The position numbers and the translations under genes are program-made. The notes beneath the pieces are model-generated. The model ran no database searches. It saw only the letters and a program-made list of their open reading frames with translations, and was not told where the DNA came from. DNA of 9,195 nt, from positions 1-9,195 of the forward strand of contig JAEZXX010000097.1 of assembly GCA_023419535.1 (NCBI GenBank), given 5' to 3'. Below are positions 1-6,523 of the stretch, in pieces; the stretch's first letter is position 1; each line of letters begins with the position of its first letter. This DNA comes from Pseudomonadota bacterium. Lineage in GTDB: Bacteria; Pseudomonadota; Alphaproteobacteria; Rhizobiales; Rhizobiaceae.

Positions 1-409
1 TGCCGACATGGCCGGGAACGGTGGAGACGCCCGCGGCCTTGGCGGCCTTCTTGGATTCGATCTTGTCGCCCATGGCGTCGATCGCGGACGGGTTCGGCCC
101 GATGAAGACGATGCCGGCCGCCTCCAGAGCGCGCGGGAAGGCGGCGCGCTCGGAGAGGAAGCCGTAGCCCGGATGGACGGCCTCGGCGCCCGTCGCCCGG
201 CAGGCCTCGACGATCTTCTCGATGACGAGATAGCTCTCGGAGGCCGCCGCCGGGCCGATAGGAACGGCCTCGTCGGCCTCACGCACATGCAGCGCGTCGG
301 CGTCCGCGTCCGAATAGACCGCCACCGTCGCGATCCCCATCCGGCGCGCCGTCTTGATGATCCGGCAGGCGATCTCGCCGCGATTGGCGATCAGGATTTT
401 CTGGAACAT
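1..409 (-). CDS. Biotin carboxylase / propionyl-CoA carboxylase alpha-type subunit, N-terminal part (partial, runs off left edge)
   Basis: This is the ATP-dependent biotin carboxylase component of a cytoplasmic acyl-CoA carboxylase, which carboxylates biotin on a carrier domain with bicarbonate. The visible 136 residues match the biotin carboxylase N-terminal domain: KILIANRGEIACRI at residues 4-17, the HPGYGFLSE motif at 79-87, FIGP at 102-105 and the start of the ATP-grasp domain at MGDKIESKKA (113-122). The wording resembles PccA-type alpha subunits more than the short AccC of E. coli. The rest lies outside the window, so a fused biotinyl domain can be neither confirmed nor excluded. The ATG at 409-407 is preceded by GAGGG about 5 bp upstream and lies 13 bp after the carboxyltransferase stop, suggesting the same leftward operon. 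It could be the housekeeping propionyl-CoA carboxylase or a dedicated paralogue. Confidence 0.93.
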   Translation of the reverse strand, partial: MFQKILIANRGEIACRIIKTARRMGIATVAVYSDADADALHVREADEAVPIGPAAASESYLVIEKIVEACRATGAEAVHPGYGFLSERAAFPRALEAAGIVFIGPNPSAIDAMGDKIESKKAAKAAGVSTVPGHVG

Positions 410-422
410 GCCGCCCTCGCGT

Positions 423-1667
423 TCAGGCTCTGGGGAAGAGGGCGTCGATCAGGGCGCCTTGCGTGTCGGCCGGCTCAACGGTGCGGCCATGACCCCCGCC
501 CGCATCGTCCGGCGTCAGGCCGATCCTCGCATCCGGCCAGGTGAGGACGCTCGTCTCCGGATCGAAGAGGCCGTAGGCGAGCGCCCCGACGCCGTAGGCG
601 CGGCGCAGGACGAGCATCGCCTTGGGGCCGCCGTGGTCTCGCAGGGCCGTCCGCATCGCGGCGATCTTCGCGAGGGCACCGGCCTCGTCCTGGTCGAGGC
701 CGGGCAGGGCGCCCGGACAGTCGATCAGCCCGGCGAGCGGGAGGTCGAGTTCGGCGCAGAGTCGGGCGAAGCGCTCGGCCTTGACGGCCGTGGCCGCGTC
801 CAGAACGCCGCCCGCCACAGAGCTGCGCGAGGCGAGAAGGCCGACCGGGCCGCCACCCAGCCGCGCCAGCGCCACGAGAAGACCGGGGGCGAAGCCGGGC
901 CACAATTCCTGCAGGTGACGTCCGTCGCACAGGAGACGCGCCAGTTCGTCCGCGTCGTGGGCCGCGAGCGGATCGCGCGGCAGAAGCGTTCCGAAGGCCG
1001 GGCTCGCGGCCGCCGGGGCGGCCCCGCCCGGCCGGAGCAGCCCGATCGTCGAGCGCACCGCCAGCAGCGTTCGCGCGTCGTCCTCTGCGTGGATGGCGGC
1101 GAGCCCCGTGGTCTTCGCATGGAGTGCAGGACCGCCATAGGCCGCGTCCTCCTCGTCCTCGTCGAGAAGGGCGCGGGCGGGCTCGCCACCGCTCAGCGAC
1201 CAGCGCCCGCCTGCGCCGCTCATGGCGACGAGATCGTCGAGGGCCGGCAGAAGGGCCTCGGCACCGATCGCCGATCCGCAGACGAGGCCGATCCGCAGCA
1301 GCCGTCCCTTCGCCCGCGACTGCGCGGCCAGAACCGCGTCGAGGGCGGACAGGGCGCCGGCCCCGAGCGAGGCGCGCAGCCCCGCGCTGTCGAGGATGCG
1401 CACGACGACGCCCCCCGCCGATCCCTCGTCGTAGAGGCGGGCGAGGCGCCTCAGGTCCTCGCCCGACAGGGACCCGCCGCGGCGATCGGGATCGCCCGCC
1501 GCAGCCAGAGCCGGCCGGCCATGGACATGGCCACGGCCGATCCAGAGCGTGTCGCCGTCCGCGGCCGGGGGCGCGATCTCGCACCCGGCGCCGTCGAGCA
1601 GCATCTCCAGCCGCTCGGCGGCGCTCAGGAGGCCGCGCCCATGACGCGGGTCGGGCTCGGTCGTCAT
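423..1667 (-). CDS. Divergent, shortened acyl-CoA carboxylase carboxyltransferase (beta-type) subunit
   Basis: This 414-residue protein has the two crotonase-like halves of the PccB/MccB/AccD carboxyltransferase family, which moves CO2 from carboxybiotin to an acyl-CoA. Family landmarks are ERLEMLLDG (18-26), GGSLSGE (64-70), ILDSAGLRA (91-99), GGPALHAKTTG (178-188), a CPGALPGLDQ segment (317-326) matching the usual VPGFLPGTDQ, RRAYGVGALAYG (355-366) and WPDARIGL (377-384). Typical relatives have about 510 residues. Here the C-terminal helical part is nearly gone: WPDARIGL is followed within 12 residues by GRTVEPADT, resembling the family's final DDVIDPRDT. The first oxyanion Gly-Gly (DSGGAR) reads DSAGLR. 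I chose the ATG at 1667, which has AAGGGGA upstream. A GTG at 1688 would add seven residues but has no evident ribosome site. It sits 28 bp after the SDR stop. Substrate unknown; a biotin-carboxylase partner gene follows directly. Confidence 0.82.
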   Translation of the reverse strand: MTTEPDPRHGRGLLSAAERLEMLLDGAGCEIAPPAADGDTLWIGRGHVHGRPALAAAGDPDRRGGSLSGEDLRRLARLYDEGSAGGVVVRILDSAGLRASLGAGALSALDAVLAAQSRAKGRLLRIGLVCGSAIGAEALLPALDDLVAMSGAGGRWSLSGGEPARALLDEDEEDAAYGGPALHAKTTGLAAIHAEDDARTLLAVRSTIGLLRPGGAAPAAASPAFGTLLPRDPLAAHDADELARLLCDGRHLQELWPGFAPGLLVALARLGGGPVGLLASRSSVAGGVLDAATAVKAERFARLCAELDLPLAGLIDCPGALPGLDQDEAGALAKIAAMRTALRDHGGPKAMLVLRRAYGVGALAYGLFDPETSVLTWPDARIGLTPDDAGGGHGRTVEPADTQGALIDALFPRA

Positions 1668-1695
1668 GCGCTTCGCGTCCCCTTTCACCGGAGGG

Positions 1696-2475
1696 TCAGA
1701 GGCTGCGGATCAGCCCGCCGTCGATCCGGATCTGCGACCCGGTGACGTAGGAGGCGCGCTCGCTGGCGAGGAAGGCGACGACGTCGGCGAACTCCTGCGG
1801 GTCGCCGTAGCGTCCGGCCGGGATCGTCGCCTTGGAGGCCTTCTCCACCTCGTCGAGGGGCTTGTTGGTGCGCTGGGCGGCCGCCTCGTCGAGCTGGCGC
1901 AGGCGGTCGGTCGCGATGCGGCCGGGCAGGACGCAGTTCACCGTCACGCCGTCGCCCGCGACCTCGGAGGCGAGCGTCTTGGCGTAGCCGACGAGCGAGG
2001 CGCGCAGCGCGTTCGACATGCCGAGATTGGGGATCGGCTGCTGGACGCCCGAGGAGACGACGTTGACGACGCGGCCCCAGCCGCGCGCGCGCATCGAGGG
2101 CACGAGGTGGCCGGTGACCGAGAAGAGCGAGGCGATCATCGTGTCGAAGCTCTTGCGCCACTCGTCCGCCGAGACGTCGAGGACGGAGCCGGGGCGCGGC
2201 CCGCCGCCATTGGCGACGAGGACGTCGATGTCGGTCGAGCCCTTCGACCCGAGCGTCTCCAGCGCCCGCGAGACGCTGCCGGCGTCGGCGAGGTCGATCA
2301 GGAGGGTCGAGGCGTTGCCGCCGAGTTCGGCGACGATGGCGTCGAGCTTGGCCTGGTCGCGTCCTCCGAAAATCACGTGCGCGCCCTCGGCGTGAAGCGT
2401 GCGGGCGATGGCGTTGCCGAGGCCCCGCGTCGCGCCGAGGACGAGCGCGCGCTTGTTGGTCAGTCCGAGATCCAT
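1696..2475 (-). CDS. SDR-family oxidoreductase with atypical active site
   Basis: This is a 259-residue short-chain dehydrogenase/reductase, a soluble Rossmann-fold enzyme expected to use NAD(P)(H). Visible features are the nucleotide-binding GATRGLG (14-20), an FGGRD after the second strand (36-40) whose Arg39 suggests possible NADP(H) preference, VANGGGP (87-93) in place of NNAG, the catalytic-serine region VVSSG (139-143), PGRIATD (184-190) and the C-terminal YVTGSQIRIDGG (243-254). The usual catalytic YxxxK is LGMSN (151-155), so both Tyr and Lys are missing. I recall a recognised SDR subgroup with SNALR-like sequence here, often annotated as 3-oxoacyl-ACP reductase-like, so this is probably subgroup character and not decay. 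The start at 2475 is 4 bp after the upstream stop, with AAGGG about 8 bp before the ATG. Its substrate is not evident; context suggests oxidation or reduction of a pathway intermediate. Confidence 0.9.
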   Translation of the reverse strand: MDLGLTNKRALVLGATRGLGNAIARTLHAEGAHVIFGGRDQAKLDAIVAELGGNASTLLIDLADAGSVSRALETLGSKGSTDIDVLVANGGGPRPGSVLDVSADEWRKSFDTMIASLFSVTGHLVPSMRARGWGRVVNVVSSGVQQPIPNLGMSNALRASLVGYAKTLASEVAGDGVTVNCVLPGRIATDRLRQLDEAAAQRTNKPLDEVEKASKATIPAGRYGDPQEFADVVAFLASERASYVTGSQIRIDGGLIRSL

Positions 2476-2479
2476 GGGG

Positions 2480-3409
2480 TCAGCCCTTCAGACGGGTTTC
2501 GAGGCGCGCCAGGAGCTCGTCGAGCTCCTGATGGTCGCGCGGCGTGAGCTTGGGTCCGGGGTGGCGGACATGGGCGGTGGCGATCGCGCCGCGCCGCCGC
2601 AGCACCTCCTTGCGCACCGCGAAGCCGAAGCCGAGCTGCTGCTCGTGCTTGAGATAGGGCAGGTAGGTGTCGAAGACGTCCTCCGCGCCCTCGGCGTCGC
2701 CCGCCTGGAAGCGCCGGACGACCTCGACCAGCATTTCCGGATAGGCGAAGCCCGTCATGGCGCCGTCGACGCCGCGGCGCATCTCCTGCGGCAGGTAGAT
2801 GCCCCCGTTGCCGACGAGGATCGACACGCGCCGGCCCTCGCCTCTGTCGGAACGCTCGCGCATCTTCGTGATCTTGGTGAGGCCGGAGCCCTCCTCGTGC
2901 TTGAGCATCACGAGGTTCGGGAAGGCGTCGATCAGCCGGTGCAGGACGGAGACCGAGGTCCACACGCCGGTGGTCTGCGGGTAGTCCTGGAAGCAGACCG
3001 GGATGCCCTCCAGACGCGACAGCACCGTCTCGAAATAGGCGTAGACCTGATCGTCCGTCCGCAGGCCGGGGATGGGCGCGACCATGACGCCCGCCGCGCC
3101 CGCATCCATCGCCGACTTGGAGAAGGCGACCAGATTGTCCGTGCCCGGATTGCTGGCGCCCACGATGACCGGCTTGGAGCCGTTCAGCCGTTTCATGTAG
3201 CGGTCGAGGAAGCGCCTGGACTCGTCCGGCGTCAGCTTGTTCGCCTCGCCCAGGATGCCGAGGATCGTGAAGCCCGTGACGCCCTTCTCGACGTAGAAGT
3301 CGACCAGCCGGTCGGTCGATTCGAGGTCGAGCGACCCGTCCTCGCCGAAAGGCGTGGGCGAGATGATGTAGACGCCCTTGGTGTCTTCGTTGATCCGTTC
3401 GACGGCCAT
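2480..3409 (-). CDS. Dihydrodipicolinate synthase / N-acetylneuraminate lyase-family Schiff-base lyase
   Basis: This 309-residue TIM-barrel protein belongs to the class I aldolase family that includes DapA, NanA, keto-deoxy sugar-acid aldolases and a pyrroline-hydroxycarboxylate deaminase. The Schiff-base lysine is Lys170 in VMLKHEEG and the conserved tyrosine is Tyr143 in FQDYPQTTG. The substrate-carboxylate loop, GTTGE in DapA, is GILGEANKL (51-59), which argues against a housekeeping dapA and for a different 2-oxo-acid substrate. LVGNGGIYLPQEM (198-210) and the tail MTGFAYPEML fit the family. The ATG at 3409 has AGGAG about 6 bp upstream and starts 19 bp after the regulator stop. A longer in-frame N-terminus up to 3478 would run into the regulator gene and has no family similarity. 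Being first after the regulator, it may carry out the pathway's key cleavage or dehydration/deamination step; this is inference. Confidence 0.9.
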   Translation of the reverse strand: MAVERINEDTKGVYIISPTPFGEDGSLDLESTDRLVDFYVEKGVTGFTILGILGEANKLTPDESRRFLDRYMKRLNGSKPVIVGASNPGTDNLVAFSKSAMDAGAAGVMVAPIPGLRTDDQVYAYFETVLSRLEGIPVCFQDYPQTTGVWTSVSVLHRLIDAFPNLVMLKHEEGSGLTKITKMRERSDRGEGRRVSILVGNGGIYLPQEMRRGVDGAMTGFAYPEMLVEVVRRFQAGDAEGAEDVFDTYLPYLKHEQQLGFGFAVRKEVLRRRGAIATAHVRHPGPKLTPRDHQELDELLARLETRLKG

Positions 3410-3428
3410 GCGTGGCTCCTGCTTTGGC

Positions 3429-4103
3429 TTAGATGGAGGAGAGCATCGCGATGATGCTCTTCTTGACGTTGTCGACATGCGCCTCGACGAGGGCGCGCGC
3501 GCGGTCGCGGTCCTTGGCGCGAAGGGCCGCGACGATCTCCAGATGTTCGCGATGCCCGGTCGGGAAGCGCTCGGGGATGCGCTCGACGTTGAACATGTGG
3601 GTCTTGAGGCGGAGGTCGCCGATCAGCCGCGCCAGCAGCGCGTTGCCGCTGTGGGCGGCGATGGCGCCGTGGAGGAGGTTGTCGATCTCCCAGTCCTCGT
3701 CGACGGAGGGGACGGCCTTCTCCATCAGCCGCGCGATCGCGGCCTCGACGGCGTCGAGATCGGCCTCGGGGATGCGTCCGGTCGCAAGGGCCGTCGCCTC
3801 GCCCTCGAGGACCCGCCGCACGTTCAGCGCCTCGATGACGCCGCGGGTCGACAGGCCCCGGACCACGAGGATGCGGCCGGCGTCCCGGCTCGCCATGCCT
3901 TCAGTTTCCAGCCGGTTCAGGGCCTCGCGCACCGGCGTTCGGGATACGCCGAGGCGAAGGGCGAGGCGGCGCTCCTGCAGCACCGACCCGGAGGGAAGCT
4001 CGCGGGCGAGGATCAGGTCGAGCAGCGCCTGATAGACGCGGTCGCCGAGATGGCCCTCGGGCTGCGGCGCAGCGGCGTCCTCGTGAGGGGGTGTGGCGGC
4101 CAT
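3429..4103 (-). CDS. GntR-family transcriptional regulator, FadR/FCD subfamily
   Basis: This 224-residue regulator has an N-terminal winged helix-turn-helix (about 20-83) with the recognition segment SRTPVREALNRLETEGM (54-70), followed by an all-helical FCD effector domain (about 88-215). The usual metal/ligand residues of FCD domains are present: Asp141 and His145 in DNLLH, His187 in REH and His209 in EAHV. FCD regulators normally bind small carboxylic acids and repress neighbouring catabolic genes. It starts the leftward operon, 39 bp from the palindrome TGGTATACCA, so autoregulation and control of the divergent dehydrogenase operon are likely. The ATG at 4103 follows GAAGG at suitable spacing. 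The inducer cannot be read from the sequence. A second palindrome copy between pxpA and pxpB suggests its reach extends there too. Confidence 0.93.
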   Translation of the reverse strand: MAATPPHEDAAAPQPEGHLGDRVYQALLDLILARELPSGSVLQERRLALRLGVSRTPVREALNRLETEGMASRDAGRILVVRGLSTRGVIEALNVRRVLEGEATALATGRIPEADLDAVEAAIARLMEKAVPSVDEDWEIDNLLHGAIAAHSGNALLARLIGDLRLKTHMFNVERIPERFPTGHREHLEIVAALRAKDRDRARALVEAHVDNVKKSIIAMLSSI

Positions 4104-4133
4104 CCCGTGCCTTCGACTTGATCCGACCGTGCG

Positions 4134-4162
4134 ATTGTCTATGGTATACCACTGGAATGCAA
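4134..4162 (-). promoter_or_regulatory. Candidate sigma-70-like promoter of the regulator operon
   Basis: Read on the minus strand, a -35-like TTGCAT (3 of 6 matches to consensus) and a -10-like GACAAT (4 of 6) are separated by 17 bp. The TGGTATACCA palindrome falls in the spacer, where a bound repressor would block RNA polymerase. The box matches are modest, and alphaproteobacterial promoters often deviate from consensus. Confidence 0.3.
4142..4151. promoter_or_regulatory. Probable GntR/FCD operator, palindrome TGGTATACCA
   Basis: This is a perfect 10-bp inverted repeat, 39 bp from the regulator ATG and 45 bp from the dehydrogenase ATG. The motif type TTGGTATACCAA is known for the FCD-family regulators UxuR and ExuR, and the adjacent gene encodes an FCD-family GntR protein. 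A close copy, TGGTGTACCA, lies in the pxpA/pxpB gap. Binding is inferred. Confidence 0.7.
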
Positions 4163-4195
4163 GTGTGGTCGCGCGGATTTCGGAAGGGTCTTCCC

Positions 4196-5158
4196 ATGCG
4201 GTGCCTCATCGCCCAGCCCGTGCACCCCGTGGCCGCCGACACCCTGCGAGCGGCGGGCGTCGAGATCGTCGAGGCCGGCCCCCGGGACCGCCTGACTGAT
4301 CTCGCACCCGGCTGTTCCGCCATCCTCACCCGCAACGCCCGTGTGGACGGCCCCGTGATGGCGGCGGCGGGAAAGGCCCTGCGGGTCGTCGCGATCCACG
4401 GCGCGGGCAGCGACGGCGTCGATCTCGACGAGGCCACGCGCCGGGGCGTCGTTGTCGCCAACACGCCGGGCGCCAACGCGCGCTCGGTGGCCGAACTGGC
4501 CATCGGGCTCGCCTTCGCGCTCGCCCGGCGCCTTCCCCAAGCGGACGCGGCGGCCAGGGCCGGCGACTTCTCCTTCAAGTACCATGCGCGCCTTCTCGAA
4601 CTCTCGGGGCTCGTCTTCGGCGTGGTCGGGTTCGGGGCGATCGGGCAGGAGACGGCGCGGATCGCCTCCGCCCTCGGCATGGACGTCTTCGCCCATGCGC
4701 CCCGTCGCAGCCACGCGGAAGTCGCCCGCAGCGGCGCGCGGCGTGCGGGTTCGCTCGAGGCGCTCCTGCGCGAAAGCGACATCGTCTCGCTGCATCTGCC
4801 CGCGACGGACGAGACGCGCGGCTTCCTGGGGCGCGAGCGCTTCGCCATGATGAAGCGGGGCGCGATCCTCCTCAACACGGGGCGCGGCGAGACGGTCGAC
4901 GAGGTCGCCCTGTGCGAAGCCCTCGCCGACGGACATCTGGCCGGTGCCGGGCTCGATGTCTTCTCGAGCGAACCCTTGCCGCCCGGCCACCCGCTCCTGG
5001 CGCGGGACAATGTGATCCTCTCGCCCCATGTCGGGGGCTCGACGGAGGCGGCCCTGCGACGGACGGGACTGGCGAGCGCCCGGATCGTCGTCGATGTCCT
5101 TGCCGGACGGCGCCCGGCGCACCTCCTCAATCCCAAGGTCCTGGAGCTGGCTCGATGA
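4196..5158 (+). CDS. D-2-hydroxyacid dehydrogenase (phosphoglycerate/hydroxypyruvate reductase family)
   Basis: This 320-residue soluble enzyme of the D-isomer-specific 2-hydroxyacid dehydrogenase family interconverts a 2-oxo acid and a D-2-hydroxy acid. The catalytic triad is complete: Arg230 in NTGRGETVDE, Glu259 in FSSEP and His278 in SPHVGG. The Rossmann motif is GFGAIG (145-150). The position that carries an acidic residue in NAD-specific members reads AHAPRRS (166-172), with no Asp and with Arg170-Arg171, so NADPH use is plausible. NTPGAN (89-94) is a family hallmark. The ATG at 4196 has GGAAGGG 8 bp upstream; an earlier in-frame ATG at 4157 would sit close to the operator and lacks a good ribosome site. 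The stop overlaps the next gene by ATGA, so they are probably translationally coupled. The exact substrate is unknown; there is no ACT domain as in some SerA proteins. Confidence 0.92.
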   Translation: MRCLIAQPVHPVAADTLRAAGVEIVEAGPRDRLTDLAPGCSAILTRNARVDGPVMAAAGKALRVVAIHGAGSDGVDLDEATRRGVVVANTPGANARSVAELAIGLAFALARRLPQADAAARAGDFSFKYHARLLELSGLVFGVVGFGAIGQETARIASALGMDVFAHAPRRSHAEVARSGARRAGSLEALLRESDIVSLHLPATDETRGFLGRERFAMMKRGAILLNTGRGETVDEVALCEALADGHLAGAGLDVFSSEPLPPGHPLLARDNVILSPHVGGSTEAALRRTGLASARIVVDVLAGRRPAHLLNPKVLELAR

Positions 5159-6429
5159 CGAATCCTCGTGGATCCAACGGCCCGCTGCGCGCCGACATGG
5201 CGCTGGCGGCGCGCTTCCTGTCCCGGATGGGCGAGATCGGCCGGACGGAACCGGGCTACACGCGCGACGCCTACGGCGCCGGGGAGGGCCAGGCCCATGA
5301 CGCCTTCCGCGAGATCGCCGGCGAACTGGGGCTGCGGCTCGACTGCGATGCGGCCGGAAACCTCTACGCCACGCTCGACGGCCGGGACGACGAGGCGCCC
5401 GCCTGGGTCACCGGCTCCCATCTCGACACCGTTCCGCACGGCGGCAATTTCGACGGCGCGGCCGGCGTCGCGGCGTCGCTGGCCGCGGTCTCCGCGTTGA
5501 AGGGCGCCGGCATCGTGCCGCGCCGCAAGATCGTCGTGCTGGTGACGCGGGCGGAGGAGAGCACCTGGTTCCCCGTCTCCTACATCGGGAGCCGGACGGC
5601 GCTCGGCCTGCTGCCGCCCGAGCTCCTGACCGCGCGCCGTGCCGACACGGGCCGCACCCTTGGCGAGCACATGGCCGAGAACGGGTTCGATCCCTCGCGC
5701 GTGGCCAGAGGCGAGGGCGGCCTCTCGCCGGACCGGATCCACGGCTTCGCCGAGATCCACATCGAGCAGGGGCCGATCCTCGAGGCCGCCGCGCGGCCGC
5801 TCGGCATCGTGACCGCCATCAGCGGCAGCTTCCGCTACCGCGAGGGCGTGTGTCGCGGCGCCTACGCCCATTCGGGCGCGGTCCCGCGGAGCGGTCGGGC
5901 CGACGCGGTGCTGGCGACGAGCGAACTGGTGGTGGCGATGGACCGGGTTTCGGCAGCCTTCGAGGAGGAGGGCGCCTTCCTTCGCCTGACCTTCGGGCAG
6001 TTCGGGACGGACCCCGCCGAGCACGCCTTCTCCAAGGTCGCGGGAGAAGTCCGCTTCTGCCTCGACGTGCGCAGCGACGACGAGGCGGTGCTGGAGCGGG
6101 TCCATGCCGCGCTGTTGCGCGAGGTCGCCGCGATCGAAGGCAGGCGCGGCGTCGCCTTCGACCTCGGCCCGCGCACCGGCAGCACGCCGGCCCGGATGGA
6201 CGCGGCCCTCCAGGCGCGCCTCGTCGAGATCGCCGAGGACGAGGCCATCCCCTTCCTGTCGATGCCGAGCGGGGCCGGGCACGACGCGGCGACCTTCGCG
6301 GGCGCGGGGATCGCCTCCGCCATGCTCTTCGTGCGCAACCAGAACGGCAGCCACAACCCTTGCGAGGCGATGCGCCTGGAGGATTTCGAGCCCGTCGCGA
6401 CGGTGCTCACCCATCTCTTGGTCGACTGA
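5155..6429 (+). CDS. M20-family amidohydrolase (allantoate deiminase / N-carbamoyl-L-amino-acid hydrolase type)
   Basis: This 424-residue metalloenzyme hydrolyses a linear ureido or amide bond in characterised relatives (HyuC, AllC, beta-ureidopropionase). The binuclear metal site is intact: His89 in TGSHLDTV, Asp100 in GGNFDG, Glu134-Glu135 in RAEES (base and ligand), His202 in EIHIEQGP and His400 in GSHNP. The dimerisation-domain His239 (YAHSG) and the arginine in GRADAV are present. The segment after the Glu pair reads EESTWFPVSYIGSR in place of the EEGSRF-type sequence of well-known members, indicating a different specificity subgroup. The ATG at 5155 overlaps the dehydrogenase stop and has GGAG about 8 bp upstream. 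No signal peptide is visible, so it is cytoplasmic. Together with the nearby lactam-opening PxpABC genes, it suggests catabolism of a cyclic amide, hydantoin-like or N-acylated amino acid. The precise substrate is not determinable. Confidence 0.92.
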   Translation: MTNPRGSNGPLRADMALAARFLSRMGEIGRTEPGYTRDAYGAGEGQAHDAFREIAGELGLRLDCDAAGNLYATLDGRDDEAPAWVTGSHLDTVPHGGNFDGAAGVAASLAAVSALKGAGIVPRRKIVVLVTRAEESTWFPVSYIGSRTALGLLPPELLTARRADTGRTLGEHMAENGFDPSRVARGEGGLSPDRIHGFAEIHIEQGPILEAAARPLGIVTAISGSFRYREGVCRGAYAHSGAVPRSGRADAVLATSELVVAMDRVSAAFEEEGAFLRLTFGQFGTDPAEHAFSKVAGEVRFCLDVRSDDEAVLERVHAALLREVAAIEGRRGVAFDLGPRTGSTPARMDAALQARLVEIAEDEAIPFLSMPSGAGHDAATFAGAGIASAMLFVRNQNGSHNPCEAMRLEDFEPVATVLTHLLVD

Positions 6430-6523
6430 CTCGGCCGACTGATTGGGTCGACCGGAGCGGCCCGTGCCGCGGACGGGTTCGCCCGGCGACGCAACGAGCA
6501 TCGAGCGGGCCGGCGCCCACGCC
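6430..6523. other. Convergent intergenic gap with weak hairpins
   Basis: This 94-bp stretch lies between the stop codons of two convergent genes. It holds the short hairpin listed separately, a 7-bp inverted repeat GGTCGAC/GTCGACC (6420-6426 and 6447-6453) that begins inside the amidohydrolase gene, and a short direct repeat CGACTGA (6423-6429 and 6436-6442). No gene is visible. Confidence 0.6.
6461..6477. terminator. Possible weak bidirectional terminator hairpin
   Basis: CCCGT at 6461-6465 pairs with ACGGG at 6473-6477 around a 7-nt loop. It lies midway between the convergent amidohydrolase and pxpA genes, where a shared terminator would be expected. The stem is only 5 bp and no T-run follows on either strand, so support is mainly positional. 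Confidence 0.25.

Larger units (their letters stand above)
4104..4195. promoter_or_regulatory. Divergent promoter region between regulator operon and dehydrogenase operon
   Basis: This 92-bp gap separates two divergent start codons and is less GC-rich than the flanking genes. It contains the perfect palindrome at 4142-4151. For leftward transcription, TTGCAT (complement of 4157-4162) and GACAAT (complement of 4134-4139) are 17 bp apart and resemble sigma-70 boxes, with the palindrome inside the spacer. For rightward transcription only weak candidates are visible, such as TTGATC at 4118-4123. GGAAGGG at 4181-4187 serves as the ribosome site of the ATG at 4196. The promoter boxes are inference from consensus matching by eye. 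Confidence 0.6.

Noticed and set aside
423..1688. Carboxyltransferase as a decaying pseudogene
   Set aside because: The frame is uninterrupted, motifs from both halves are in order, and codon usage and operon spacing look normal, so a specialised protein is more likely than a degraded one.
354..1745. 463-codon plus-strand frame opposite the carboxyltransferase gene
   Set aside because: The opposite strand encodes the recognisable carboxyltransferase motifs, while this frame shows only compositionally biased sequence.
2480..3409. Lyase as housekeeping dapA
   Set aside because: The GTTGE motif is missing, and the operon with a GntR/FCD regulator and SDR points to catabolism.
2399..3454. 351-codon plus-strand frame opposite the lyase gene
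   Set aside because: It is antisense to a gene with intact catalytic residues and has no recognisable domain, a GC-driven shadow.
6420..6453. GGTCGAC/GTCGACC inverted repeat as a strong terminator or attachment site
   Set aside because: It has a 7-bp stem with a 20-nt loop, starts inside a coding region, has no T-run and no integrase nearby. It is probably chance in GC-rich DNA.
3901..6501. Very long open frame of 866 codons on the minus strand across the dehydrogenase and amidohydrolase genes
   Set aside because: It is antisense to two clearly recognisable genes, runs through the divergent promoter gap and into the regulator, and its translation is Arg/Ala/Pro-rich without recognisable motifs. 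High GC leaves such frames open by chance.
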